Of a stretch of DNA of 31,027 nt, positions 14,766-22,566 are shown piece by piece. The stretch's first letter is position 1. Every line of letters starts with the position of its first letter. The notes under the pieces were generated by a model. It was not told the origin of the DNA and made no database searches. It was given only the letters and a program-made list of their open reading frames with translations. The position numbers and the translations under genes are program-made. The stretch covers positions 1 through 31,027 of the forward strand of contig CAJPOF010000021.1 of the NCBI GenBank assembly GCA_905372235.1. The letters run 5' to 3'. The DNA comes from an uncultured Treponema sp. GTDB lineage: Bacteria; Spirochaetota; Spirochaetia; Treponematales; Treponemataceae.

Positions 14766-15704
14766 ATGAAAAAGTCATTGTTTGTTGCGCTTACTTTGGT
14801 TGTATCCGTTGTTTTCTTCGGTTGTAAGACTACAACTACGGTTTCCAAAGTAGAAGGAACATTGAATGAAAATGCAGAGCCTCAGCAATTCATGGGATTG
14901 AAGAGGACTGTAGCAATCGCGCGTTTTTCCAATGAAACCGAATATGCAAAAGGCGCATTCTACGACAAGGAAAACGATCCTGTCGGAAAGCAGGCTTTGG
15001 ATATTTTGTCGGCAAAACTTGCGGCAAGCGGAAAGTTCATTCTGCTTGAAAGCGCAGATGCCGATAAACTCCAAGCAGAACTCGACAAATCAAAATCAGG
15101 TATAAGCGGAACTTCCGCCGACTATCTTATAATCGGTTCCGTAACGGAATTCGGACGCAAAGTTACCGGTTCCGTCGGTTTTATGACCCGTTCAAAAACT
15201 CAGGCGGTGCAGGCTGGAGTGAATGTTCGTCTTGTGGATGTGTATTCCGGTCAGATTATTTATTCCGAAGAGGGAAAAGGCGAAGCCGAATCTTCATCTT
15301 TTACGGCTCTCGGAATGGGTTCCGTTCAGGGATATGATGCGACCCTTTCGGACAAGGCGATTTCCGCCGCAATCGAAAAATTGGTTGAGAATATAGAAAA
15401 AACTTGTTTTGACAGACCTTGGAGATCATTTTTCCTTTCGTATGACAAGGATTCCGTGATAATCGCAGGCGGCGCAAGGCAGAATCTTTCCGTCGGAAAA
15501 GTGCTTGCAGTCTATGAACGCGGAAAGAAAGTCAAAAATCCGCAAACGGGAATTATGATAGAACTGCCCGGAACAAAAGTTTCCGAAGTCAAAATTATAG
15601 CGATGGGCGGAAATTCCGTGGCTGACGAATATTCCATGGTTACCGTTTCCGGAGCCCCAATCGATTCGGCTCACCTTGAAAAATATATAATTCAAGAAAA
15701 ATAA
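14766..15704 (+). CDS. CsgG-family lipoprotein
   Basis: A 312-residue lipoprotein: signal peptide 1-19, lipobox ending FFGC with C20. The following domain (about 45-200) matches the CsgG/curli-assembly family: KRTVAIARFSNETEY, a DILSAKLAASGKFILLE segment and SADYLIIGSVTEFG, with VRLVDVYSGQIIYSEEGKGEA. In E. coli CsgG forms the outer-membrane pore for curli subunits. Here no curli subunit genes are present and the gene heads the CsgG/DUF4810/DUF799 cassette known from Neisseria and others, so curli secretion should not be assumed. The C-terminal part (about 220-312) is a FlgT-like or lipoprotein accessory region (low confidence). The start at 14766 is preferred over 14748 because GAGAGG precedes it and the signal peptide begins there. 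Confidence 0.87.
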   Translation: MKKSLFVALTLVVSVVFFGCKTTTTVSKVEGTLNENAEPQQFMGLKRTVAIARFSNETEYAKGAFYDKENDPVGKQALDILSAKLAASGKFILLESADADKLQAELDKSKSGISGTSADYLIIGSVTEFGRKVTGSVGFMTRSKTQAVQAGVNVRLVDVYSGQIIYSEEGKGEAESSSFTALGMGSVQGYDATLSDKAISAAIEKLVENIEKTCFDRPWRSFFLSYDKDSVIIAGGARQNLSVGKVLAVYERGKKVKNPQTGIMIELPGTKVSEVKIIAMGGNSVADEYSMVTVSGAPIDSAHLEKYIIQEK

Positions 15705-15727
15705 AAGACAACTAAAAGGAGTTTCTT

Positions 15728-16084
15728 ATGAAGAGAAGTAGGAAGAGCGGTGCGACATTTGCTGCGATGTTGCTCGCGATGTTGCTATCGTCTTGTGCAT
15801 CGACAAAACTTTATTCTTGGTACGACTATCAGGAAGACTATTATCATTATGTGAAAACTAATGATAAAAAAACATTTGATGACTTGGTGAAAACTTATGA
15901 AAAAATCATCTCAACTCAAAAAGAAACCAGAGGTGTCGTTCCTCCGGGAATTTATGCCGACTACGGTTATCTTTTGATTCAGAATGGAAAAACTGCCGAA
16001 GGAAAAGCAATGCTCGCAAAAGAGCTGGAACTTTATCCCGAATCAAAAGTTTTTGTAGGTTCGATTTTAAAGAGGGTTAAGTAA
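15728..16084 (+). CDS. DUF4810 lipoprotein
   Basis: A 118-residue small lipoprotein. An n-region rich in Arg/Lys is followed by a hydrophobic stretch and a lipobox ending LSSC with C23. The mature protein starts with the DUF4810 pattern STKLYSWYDYQEDYYHYVKTND and ends with a TPR-like pair, GIYADYGYLLIQNGKTAEGKAMLAKELELYPES. Its function is unknown; the family almost always lies between a CsgG-like and a DUF799 lipoprotein gene, as here, suggesting one envelope complex (inference). AGGAG lies 8 bases before the ATG. The stop TAA shares one base with the next start (TAATG), so translation is coupled. Confidence 0.88.
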   Translation: MKRSRKSGATFAAMLLAMLLSSCASTKLYSWYDYQEDYYHYVKTNDKKTFDDLVKTYEKIISTQKETRGVVPPGIYADYGYLLIQNGKTAEGKAMLAKELELYPESKVFVGSILKRVK

Positions 16085-16767
16085 TGAAAAAATCTGTTTT
16101 TACACTTCTATTGGTTTCCGCTGCATTGATGTTGGTTTCCTGCGCCACAATGAAAAAGATGGACGCTTTCGCTAGCATATACGACGAAAAGCCGGAGGTT
16201 TTGCTTATAATGCCCCCGATAAACAATTCCGACAATGTTGAGGCGAAAGACTATTTTTACACCACGATGAATGTACCGCTTGCAGAATGCGGATATTACG
16301 TTCTTCCGCCGGCTGCCTGTTATTCCGTATTCCAGAGAGAAAGCGCATACGATGCGGAAAGATTTCTTGAAGCCGATTTGAAGAAATTCAATCAGCTTTT
16401 CGGAGCCGACGTATGCGTGTTTACGGTAATAAATTCTTGGACGAAGTCTTATTTAGGCTCGAACATTCAGATTGAACTTCAGTATATTTTCAGATCCGCA
16501 AAGACTAACGAAATTCTGTTTGTCAGAGACGCTTCCGTAGTTTGCAGCACTCAATCCAAGGTGAGGGCAGGTGGACTTATCGGATCTCTTATAACCGTCA
16601 CCGCCGACGCCGTAAAGACCGCCGTAGCGGATTATGTAAAAGTCGCAATCCAATGTAACAAGTCTGCGTTGTTGGATTTTCCTGCCGGAAAATACCATCC
16701 GAAATACGGTGCTGACGGCGAAGAAAGTGCAAGAGGGAAGGCTATTTTTATCCGTACCAACTACTAG
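16084..16767 (+). CDS. DUF799 (GNA1162-like) lipoprotein
   Basis: A 227-residue lipoprotein, lipobox LVSC with C20. The mature region opens KPEVLLIMPPINNSDNVEAKDYFYTTMNVPLAECGYYVLPP, the diagnostic start of DUF799, whose Neisseria member is the antigen GNA1162. The fold resembles the nucleotide-free TolB-N/CsgG-type alpha-beta domain, and GADVCVFTVINSW (129-141) is typical of this superfamily. A glycine-rich helix (AGGLIGSLITVTADAV) could associate with membrane. It is the third gene of the cassette and overlaps DUF4810 by one base. The stop codon TAG at 16765-16767 is also the first three bases of repeat copy C. Confidence 0.87.
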   Translation: MKKSVFTLLLVSAALMLVSCATMKKMDAFASIYDEKPEVLLIMPPINNSDNVEAKDYFYTTMNVPLAECGYYVLPPAACYSVFQRESAYDAERFLEADLKKFNQLFGADVCVFTVINSWTKSYLGSNIQIELQYIFRSAKTNEILFVRDASVVCSTQSKVRAGGLIGSLITVTADAVKTAVADYVKVAIQCNKSALLDFPAGKYHPKYGADGEESARGKAIFIRTNY

Positions 16768-16961
16768 GTTTAGTTTAGAGTTTGTTTTATAAACTCTAAG
16801 TTTATTTATCTCCAAGGGAAGACGGCGGACGAGAAACACACAACCAGTTTCCCGTCCGCCGTCCTTTGGAATCCCAGTTTATCCCTAATTTTTAATTTCT
16901 TTGATAACTTGCGTGCGATATTTATAAAAAATAGAAAACTCGACATTCAACCTACCAATAT
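16765..16961. repeat. Dispersed intergenic repeat, copy C (full)
   Basis: The 5' box (16765-16804) matches copy B: TAGGTTTA, then GTTTTATAAACTC and AAGTTTA. The variable part is a hairpin, GACGGCGGACG-a-GAAAC (16821-16837) with GTTTC-c-CGTCCGCCGTC (16847-16863), loop 9 bases. The 3' box (16865-16961) matches copy B to its end, including ATATTTATAAAAAATAG and CTCGACATTC. The hairpin sequence shares nothing with copy B's. It lies after the DUF799 gene and could end that transcript. Confidence 0.85.
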
Positions 16962-16965
16962 AAAT

Positions 16966-17090
16966 GCGTTAGGCATACGGAAGGGGCATGCCGTACATTT
17001 TTGCACGGTAATTTCCGTGCAAAAATACCGAAACGAAAGTGTAGCCTGTAGTTCGCCGGCAGTAAGGGCTGAATGCCCTTACTGCAACGC
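16966..17090. repeat. 125-bp hairpin element with short terminal inverted repeats
   Basis: The element is bounded by GCGTT and AACGC. Inside are a perfect 12-bp hairpin (16997-17008 with 17015-17026, loop TAATTT) and a perfect 11-bp hairpin (17059-17069 with 17075-17085, loop TGAAT), plus TACGG/CCGTA near the left end. It abuts repeat copy C. Only one copy is in the window, but I recall similar sequence as a recurrent intergenic unit in treponeme genomes (memory, unchecked). Together with copy C it fills most of the 16768-17187 gap; the remaining 60 bases are AT-rich and carry the proS promoter. Confidence 0.6.
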
Positions 17091-17149
17091 CCAAATGAAT
17101 ATAAAAAACACCGAATTGAAGAGTGTATTTATTTAAAATAAAACTATCC

Positions 17150-17179
17150 TTGAATTTTCGACTTGTTATGGAATATAAT
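17150..17179 (+). promoter_or_regulatory. Promoter of proS, nearly leaderless
   Basis: TTGAAT (17150-17155), an 18-base spacer and consensus -10 TATAAT (17174-17179). The ATG at 17188 is only 8 bases past the -10, so the transcript should begin within about 2 bases of the start codon. No Shine-Dalgarno is possible. Confidence 0.65.
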
Positions 17180-17187
17180 ACGTCCCT

Positions 17188-18999
17188 ATGAAAGCTTCAA
17201 AATTTATTATTTCCACATTGCGCGACGCTCCGAACGACGCAGTAATTTCCAGCCATCAGCTTATGATGCGAAGCGGAATGCTTAGAAAACTCGGTAACGG
17301 ACTTTATGCTTATATGCCGCTGGGCTTCCGCTCATTTAGAAAACTTGAATCCATTATCAGGGAAGAACTTGATGGCGCAGGGCTTATGGAAATGAAACCC
17401 ACTGTAATTCAGCCCGGGGAACTTTGGAAAGAATCCGGACGCTGGGACAAGATGGGCGAAGAAATGCTTAAACCGCAGAACAGGCAGGGGCAGGACATGG
17501 TTGTTTCGCCCACCGCCGAAGAAGCTTTTACCGCTCTTATCCGCGAGGGACTTTCTTCCTACAAGCAGCTGCCGTTCACCGTATACCAAATAAACACTAA
17601 GTACAGAGACGAAATCCGACCGCGTTATGGGGTCATGCGAGGCAGGGAATTTACGATGATGGATGCGTATTCCTTTGACAAGGATCAGGCGGATTTGGAC
17701 GCATCTTACGAAAATATCGCCGCCGCTTACAGACGAATCTATAAACGTCTTGGGCTAAAGACAATTTCGGTGAAGGCGGACACCGGAGCTATGGGCGGTT
17801 CCGGTTCTGAAGAATTTATGGTTGAAAGCGAGGTTGGAGACGACACGCTTTTGCTTTGCCCGAATTGCGGATATGCCGCCAACGTTGAAAAAGCGGCGTG
17901 CAAAAATGAGACCGCTTTGGATTCCAGCGGGAAATCCCAAGAAAAAACCGGACTTCCAATCGAAAAAGTCGCAACACCGAATGTATTCTCTATAGAAGAC
18001 ATGGAAAAGTTTTTCGGCGAAAAATCCACGACTTTTCTGAAGGCATTGATTTACAAAGTCTACAATTGCGGAATCGACCTTTCGTCAACCGAAGAATATA
18101 AGAACGCAAAAACGGTAACGGAAGGCGGGCAGTCCTATTATCCTGAGACATTTTTCTGCGTGCTTATCCGAGGCGACCTTGACGTAAATGAAACGAAATT
18201 GGCTTCCGTTCTCAAAGCGTCCGGAGCAGAACTTGCAGGCGATGCGGATGTGCTAAAATATTCGGGCGCACCGCATGGATTTGTCGGTCCAATCGGAATA
18301 AAGATTCCTATTCTTGCGGACGAATCAACGCTTTCTATGCACGACTGCATTGGCGGTTCAGGCGAGGACGGATTCCATCTTAGGCATATAGAACCCGGAC
18401 GTGACTACACTCCGTTTATGACTGCCGATGTCCGCACTTGCAAGGAAGGAGACCCTTGCCCCGATTGCGACGGAACTTTTTACATGAAAAAAGGCAACGA
18501 ACTCGGTCACATATTCAAGTTGGGAACAAAATACACAAAATCCATGAATGTAACCTATCTTGACCAGAACGCAAAACCTGTAACTCCGTTGATGGGCTGC
18601 TACGGAATCGGACTTGACAGAACTTTGGCGAGCATAATCGAAGCGTATCACGACGACAACGGAATAATTTGGCCTATGTCAGTCGCTCCGTTCCACGTGG
18701 CGATTGTTCCCGTAAAATATGAGGGCAAAATGAAAGAAGCCGCCGACAGCCTTTACAACCAATTGACGGATGCGGGTATCGAAGTTCTTCTGGACGACAG
18801 AAACGAACGCCCCGGAGTAAAATTCATGGATGCAGACCTCATCGGATATCCTGTACGGGTGGTTGTCGGTGAAAAAAATCTTCCAAACGTGGAAGTCAAA
18901 CTCAGAAACGAAAAGGACGCAGAATTGATTCCGCTGGAAAATGCAAGCGAAAAAATCGCAAAAATCGTTCTGTCCGCCCTTGCCGAATTGGATAAGTGA
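17188..18999 (+). CDS. proS: Prolyl-tRNA synthetase, bacterial type with editing domain
   Basis: Charges tRNA-Pro with proline. It is a class II synthetase of 603 residues, somewhat longer than the usual 565-575. Motif 1 lies around GLYAYMPLGFRSFRK (38-52), motif 2 in YRDEIRPRYGVMRGREFTMMDAYSF (139-163), and motif 3 in GCYGIGLDRTLASIIE. The insertion between motifs 2 and 3 (about 245-400) is the YbaK-like domain that removes mischarged alanine. Cysteine pairs CPNCG (224-228) and CPDC further on could bind zinc and account for some extra length. The C-terminal anticodon-binding domain covers about the last 110 residues. The start is set by MKASKFIISTLRDAP, the normal ProS opening. The next gene begins 5 bases after the stop. 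Confidence 0.97.
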   Translation: MKASKFIISTLRDAPNDAVISSHQLMMRSGMLRKLGNGLYAYMPLGFRSFRKLESIIREELDGAGLMEMKPTVIQPGELWKESGRWDKMGEEMLKPQNRQGQDMVVSPTAEEAFTALIREGLSSYKQLPFTVYQINTKYRDEIRPRYGVMRGREFTMMDAYSFDKDQADLDASYENIAAAYRRIYKRLGLKTISVKADTGAMGGSGSEEFMVESEVGDDTLLLCPNCGYAANVEKAACKNETALDSSGKSQEKTGLPIEKVATPNVFSIEDMEKFFGEKSTTFLKALIYKVYNCGIDLSSTEEYKNAKTVTEGGQSYYPETFFCVLIRGDLDVNETKLASVLKASGAELAGDADVLKYSGAPHGFVGPIGIKIPILADESTLSMHDCIGGSGEDGFHLRHIEPGRDYTPFMTADVRTCKEGDPCPDCDGTFYMKKGNELGHIFKLGTKYTKSMNVTYLDQNAKPVTPLMGCYGIGLDRTLASIIEAYHDDNGIIWPMSVAPFHVAIVPVKYEGKMKEAADSLYNQLTDAGIEVLLDDRNERPGVKFMDADLIGYPVRVVVGEKNLPNVEVKLRNEKDAELIPLENASEKIAKIVLSALAELDK

Positions 19000-19004
19000 T
19001 TCTC

Positions 19005-20129
19005 ATGAAAAAGATTTTTACCGTTTTTGCGTTGCTTTTTTCTCTTGCGCCCGCATTTTCGATTCCGGGTTTTGAGCCTTACGTAAAAGACATTTCAGGC
19101 GAATATGTTTACTATCAGGACAAGACATTCAAGCGGGAGTCGTACATCGGTTTTTTGACTTACGATGACTCAACGTATGAAGTCAGATATTTTGCGCCCC
19201 GCGACTTGAAAAAATCTGTTCCGGAAAAGGAAATCAAGATTTTTTTCACACTCAATCCCAAGGCAGAAAATCTAGAACTTACAGGAGAGCGGATTGCCTC
19301 TCTTATCGGACCTGACGACACGGAAATCGTAAATTATATGCACGACATGATTTACGAACTTTCTTCCCGACGGAAAAAGGCGGGCAAAATCGAGCCGAAC
19401 AAAAATGCAATCGACGGCGTTGATTTTCTTCATGCCGGAATCCGAATCAACGAGGATTTTCCGCAGTTTGGCGGCGACGTTACCGTGATATACGATTTTT
19501 TAGTTCCGATTTTCAACATAAAACTGATAGAATCGAATGCGGCTGACCCGCAGTTTTTTGTGGTTACGGCAGGAAAAATATCTTCCACCGCCGACACGTC
19601 ATTTGATTCTTTTAAAGGATTTCCAGAAAAATATTCCGACAAAAAGCACACGCTAAAGCTGAACAAAAAGGCAGAAAACAAAACTTATTCGATTGAAGGC
19701 GGAAAATCCATCGTATTGGACGCAAACTGGAATCAATCCATGGAAAATCTTTGGCTTTTGGGAGAAGCGGCATTGATTTCCATCGGCACTGTTCCCGAAA
19801 ATTCCGAAATCCGCTCCGGATCTTCGCCGGCAATTTCGCCGTTCATTTTGCGTCAGCTTCTTCTTTCAAATTCAATTTCTTATTTGGACTGGAAAAACAT
19901 TCGCATAGAAAACTACGCAAAATACATTCGGAATGAGTTTTCCGAAACTTCCCGCTGCTCAGTGATGGCGTTAGTTTATCAGCCGGCGACATTGAATTTA
20001 ACTAGAAACATAAGAATCATCACAAAAAAAGAAAACGGCTACGATTTTTTTACCATGACGGTATTTGAAGAAATTTACAGAAAAAACGAGCGGTATTTCG
20101 GCAATATCGTGAAGGCTTATTCAGACTAA
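19005..20129 (+). CDS. Secreted protein of unknown function
   Basis: A 374-residue protein with a clear signal peptide (MKKIFTVFALLFSLAPAFS, cleavage near residue 19) and no lipobox or later membrane segment, so probably periplasmic or surface-associated. The mature part is beta-rich with repeated aromatic turns; no family is recognised. The ATG at 19005 is chosen because the signal peptide starts there; a GTG at 18996 overlapping the proS stop (GTGA) would add three residues. It starts 5 bases after proS and is probably co-transcribed, which looks incidental rather than functional. The stop overlaps the convergent GerMN gene by 4 bases, leaving no room for a terminator. Confidence 0.75.
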   Translation: MKKIFTVFALLFSLAPAFSIPGFEPYVKDISGEYVYYQDKTFKRESYIGFLTYDDSTYEVRYFAPRDLKKSVPEKEIKIFFTLNPKAENLELTGERIASLIGPDDTEIVNYMHDMIYELSSRRKKAGKIEPNKNAIDGVDFLHAGIRINEDFPQFGGDVTVIYDFLVPIFNIKLIESNAADPQFFVVTAGKISSTADTSFDSFKGFPEKYSDKKHTLKLNKKAENKTYSIEGGKSIVLDANWNQSMENLWLLGEAALISIGTVPENSEIRSGSSPAISPFILRQLLLSNSISYLDWKNIRIENYAKYIRNEFSETSRCSVMALVYQPATLNLTRNIRIITKKENGYDFFTMTVFEEIYRKNERYFGNIVKAYSD

Positions 20130-20977
20130 AACGAACTTCGAGCAAGCGGAGAGCCAATCCATTGCCCTTCGCTTCCAAGATAATCCCGCTTTTCGCCCTC
20201 AATCAAAAACTGAACATTTCGGACTGTTGAAAATTCCGTCGCAGTGTAGACAATCTGCATGAGCTGCGCAATATAACCTTCCACGCCCACCGAATTGAAC
20301 TGAAAATTTTCATTGAAATTCAATGTTGCAATTCCATTTTTCACGGAAGCTCCCAAAAGTTTTGTGCCGCTTGGAATAAGCGTTATCATGTCCTTTGACA
20401 GTTCGTCCGCTGTCGGACCTGCAAGCAAAGCGTTTATAGAATCCGTCAGAGGCGAATCTGATTTTGAAAGGCTTCGCTTAGATACCTTTCTGGTTACACT
20501 TCCGTCCGAATTTATTCCGATAAAATAAAGCGTAACCTCCGTTTTTTTAGGAACGATTATTTTTTCAGGTTGTTTTTTTTCTTTTGCGGAAGTGTTTGTT
20601 TTTTCTTTCGGAACGACTGGTTCGACAGGCTTTTCGTTTTTTTCCTCGGGAGTTTTTACGTTTTTATTTTCCGTGACTTTCGGATTTTCCGTTTCCGAAG
20701 TTTTTTTATTGTTCGCCTCTGTTCCGGTGGCTTCCAAAACATCGATGTTTATCGATTCCTGAACAGACGGCGATTTTGTTTCATTTTTTTCTTTTTCGAC
20801 AACGGTCGAGGGAGTTTTTCCCGAAATCCGGGCGATAAAATCGGTATCCTGAAGATTTTTCTTTATTTCATTTCGTTTTACAAAAAAAACGGCAATAATC
20901 AGAATCAGAACAAGAACCCAAAAACATACCAAAAGGAATCCGCTTTTTTTCTTGTTGCTTTTACGTGTCTTGGCCAT
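20126..20977 (-). CDS. GerMN-domain membrane-anchored protein
   Basis: A 283-residue protein. A basic N-terminus (TRKSNKKK), one transmembrane helix (13-33), a Lys/Glu/Thr/Pro-rich low-complexity linker (about 55-145) and a C-terminal GerMN domain (about 147-270): VTLYFIGINSDG, LTDSINALLAGPTADELS, LIPSGTKLLGASVKNGIATLNFNENF, IVYTATEFSTVRNVQFLIEG. GerMN domains occur in the sporulation protein GerM and actinobacterial LpqB; in non-sporulating bacteria they are thought to act in the envelope, with no defined ligand. The topology places the domain outside the cytoplasmic membrane with the linker spanning towards peptidoglycan. It starts 45 bases after nfnB and may be read from that operon. Its stop overlaps the convergent secreted-protein gene. 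Confidence 0.87.
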   Translation of the reverse strand: MAKTRKSNKKKSGFLLVCFWVLVLILIIAVFFVKRNEIKKNLQDTDFIARISGKTPSTVVEKEKNETKSPSVQESINIDVLEATGTEANNKKTSETENPKVTENKNVKTPEEKNEKPVEPVVPKEKTNTSAKEKKQPEKIIVPKKTEVTLYFIGINSDGSVTRKVSKRSLSKSDSPLTDSINALLAGPTADELSKDMITLIPSGTKLLGASVKNGIATLNFNENFQFNSVGVEGYIAQLMQIVYTATEFSTVRNVQFLIEGEKRDYLGSEGQWIGSPLARSSF

Positions 20978-21022
20978 ATGTTCTTATCGGAAAAAAAAGC
21001 CGTAAGCCTTAGCACTCCGCAC

Positions 21023-22513
21023 TTATTGTCCCGCTAAATACGCATTGATTCCTGCAGCTGCTTCCCGTCCTTCGCCCATTGCAAGAATTACCGTTGCCGC
21101 GCCAAGAACAATGTCGCCGCCTGCCCAAACCTTTACTTTGCTGGTAGCTTGCGTTTCGTTCACAGTGATATGACCTTTTGCGTCCTGATTCAGACCAGGC
21201 GTCGTCTTCACCAAAAGCGGATTCGAGCCGTTCCCGAGAGCCACAATCATGGAATCACATTCGATTTCATGTTCACTTCCGGGAATTACTATAGGCGAAC
21301 GCCTACCGGATGCGTCCGGTTCTCCCAGCTCAAAACTGATGACTTTTACGCCTCTTACACGACCGTCTTCCGTACCAAGAACTTCCACCGGACTTTCAAG
21401 AAAACGGAAATTCACGCCTTCTTCTTCGGCATGAGCGATTTCTTCAATTCTTGCAGGCATTTCGTTTCTTGTTCGGCGATAAACAATGTCTACTTTTTCA
21501 GCCCCCAAACGGAACGCCATTCTTGCCGCATCCATCGCTACGTTTCCTGCCCCACATACGACAACGTGCTTTGCATCGTATATCGGAGTCGCCGCCCTGG
21601 CTTTGTCATAACCTTTCATAAGGTTCGCACGAGTCAGATACTCGTTCGCACTGAACACGCCGATAAGATTTTCGCCGGGAATTTTCATGAACTTCGGAAG
21701 CCCCGCTCCAGTTCCGATGAAAGCGGCATCAAATCCTTTTTCCTCAAGAAGCTGGTCCAAAGTTCCTGTGCGTCCGACAAGAAAATTCAGTTCAAAATGT
21801 ACGCCCATTTTTTTCAGATTGTCGATTTCCGTTTGGACGATTGATTTTGGAAGGCGGAATTCAGGGATTCCGTACATCATTACGCCGCCCGCTTTATGAA
21901 ACGCCTCAAAAATTGTAACGTCATGACCGGCGCGCGCACAATCCGCAGCCACCGTAAGTCCGGCAGGACCAGCTCCGACTACAGCAACTTTTTTCCCGGT
22001 CTTCGGAGAAAGTTCGGGCATCGTTACCAAATTATTTTCCCGTTCCCAATCAGCCACAAATCGTTCCAAGCGACCAATCGATACCGCTTTCTCGGCGGAT
22101 TTGAACACTTTTCCGACGGTGCAGACTCCCTGACACTGTTTTTCCTGCGGACAAACTCGACCGCAAATCGCAGGCAGAAGCGAAGTTTCCTTTATTATGT
22201 CAACCGCTTTTTTGAATTCGCCGTTCGCAATTTCCAAAATGAATTCAGGAATCTGAACTCCGACAGGACAGCCTTTTATGCACGGCTTGTTTTTGCACTG
22301 AAGACAACGGTTCGCTTCCACGATTGCCTGCGTCGCCGTATAGCCGAGCGCAACCTCATCCATCTGTTTTGCCCGCGCTTTTGGCTCACGGCTTGGCATT
22401 TCCTGCTGAGGAATCGCCATTCGTTCCTTGTTGCCCAATTTTTCAAAATTATGGATTTTCTCAAGTTCGTTTTCAGCGATTTTATTTAGTTCTTCGAGCG
22501 TTTTATGTGTCAT
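21023..22513 (-). CDS. nfnB: NfnB/SudA-type FAD-NADPH oxidoreductase subunit (GltD-like)
   Basis: The large subunit of an electron-bifurcating NADH-dependent ferredoxin:NADP+ oxidoreductase (NfnAB), a family also named sulfide dehydrogenase SudAB or glutamate synthase small chain. It is 496 residues. The N-terminal domain binds two [4Fe-4S] clusters (C70, C73, C78, C82; C117, C121, C127, C131). The FAD site VVGAGPAGLTVAAD begins near 178, and a second nucleotide fold VVVCGAGNVAMDAARMAFRLGA binds NADPH. The C-terminal half has GGDIVLGAATVILAMGEGREAA. No large glutamate synthase chain is present, and the NfnA-like gene precedes it by 53 bases, so NfnAB/SudAB is preferred over GltD. Confidence 0.87.
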   Translation of the reverse strand: MTHKTLEELNKIAENELEKIHNFEKLGNKERMAIPQQEMPSREPKARAKQMDEVALGYTATQAIVEANRCLQCKNKPCIKGCPVGVQIPEFILEIANGEFKKAVDIIKETSLLPAICGRVCPQEKQCQGVCTVGKVFKSAEKAVSIGRLERFVADWERENNLVTMPELSPKTGKKVAVVGAGPAGLTVAADCARAGHDVTIFEAFHKAGGVMMYGIPEFRLPKSIVQTEIDNLKKMGVHFELNFLVGRTGTLDQLLEEKGFDAAFIGTGAGLPKFMKIPGENLIGVFSANEYLTRANLMKGYDKARAATPIYDAKHVVVCGAGNVAMDAARMAFRLGAEKVDIVYRRTRNEMPARIEEIAHAEEEGVNFRFLESPVEVLGTEDGRVRGVKVISFELGEPDASGRRSPIVIPGSEHEIECDSMIVALGNGSNPLLVKTTPGLNQDAKGHITVNETQATSKVKVWAGGDIVLGAATVILAMGEGREAAAGINAYLAGQ

Positions 22514-22566
22514 ATCCGTTCCTTGTCGAATAAAATATGCAATTTTTAGGGTTGTTTACAAAGTCG

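Noticed and set aside
16966..17090. Integron attC site (GTTAGGC at one end, two hairpins)
   Set aside because: One end fits a GTTRRRY/RYYYAAC core but the opposite end (GTTGCAG on the reverse strand) does not, and no integrase or cassette genes are nearby.
16909..17136. 75-codon reading frame across repeat copy C and the hairpin element
   Set aside because: Runs through perfect inverted repeats, so the translated sequence reflects DNA structure, not a protein.
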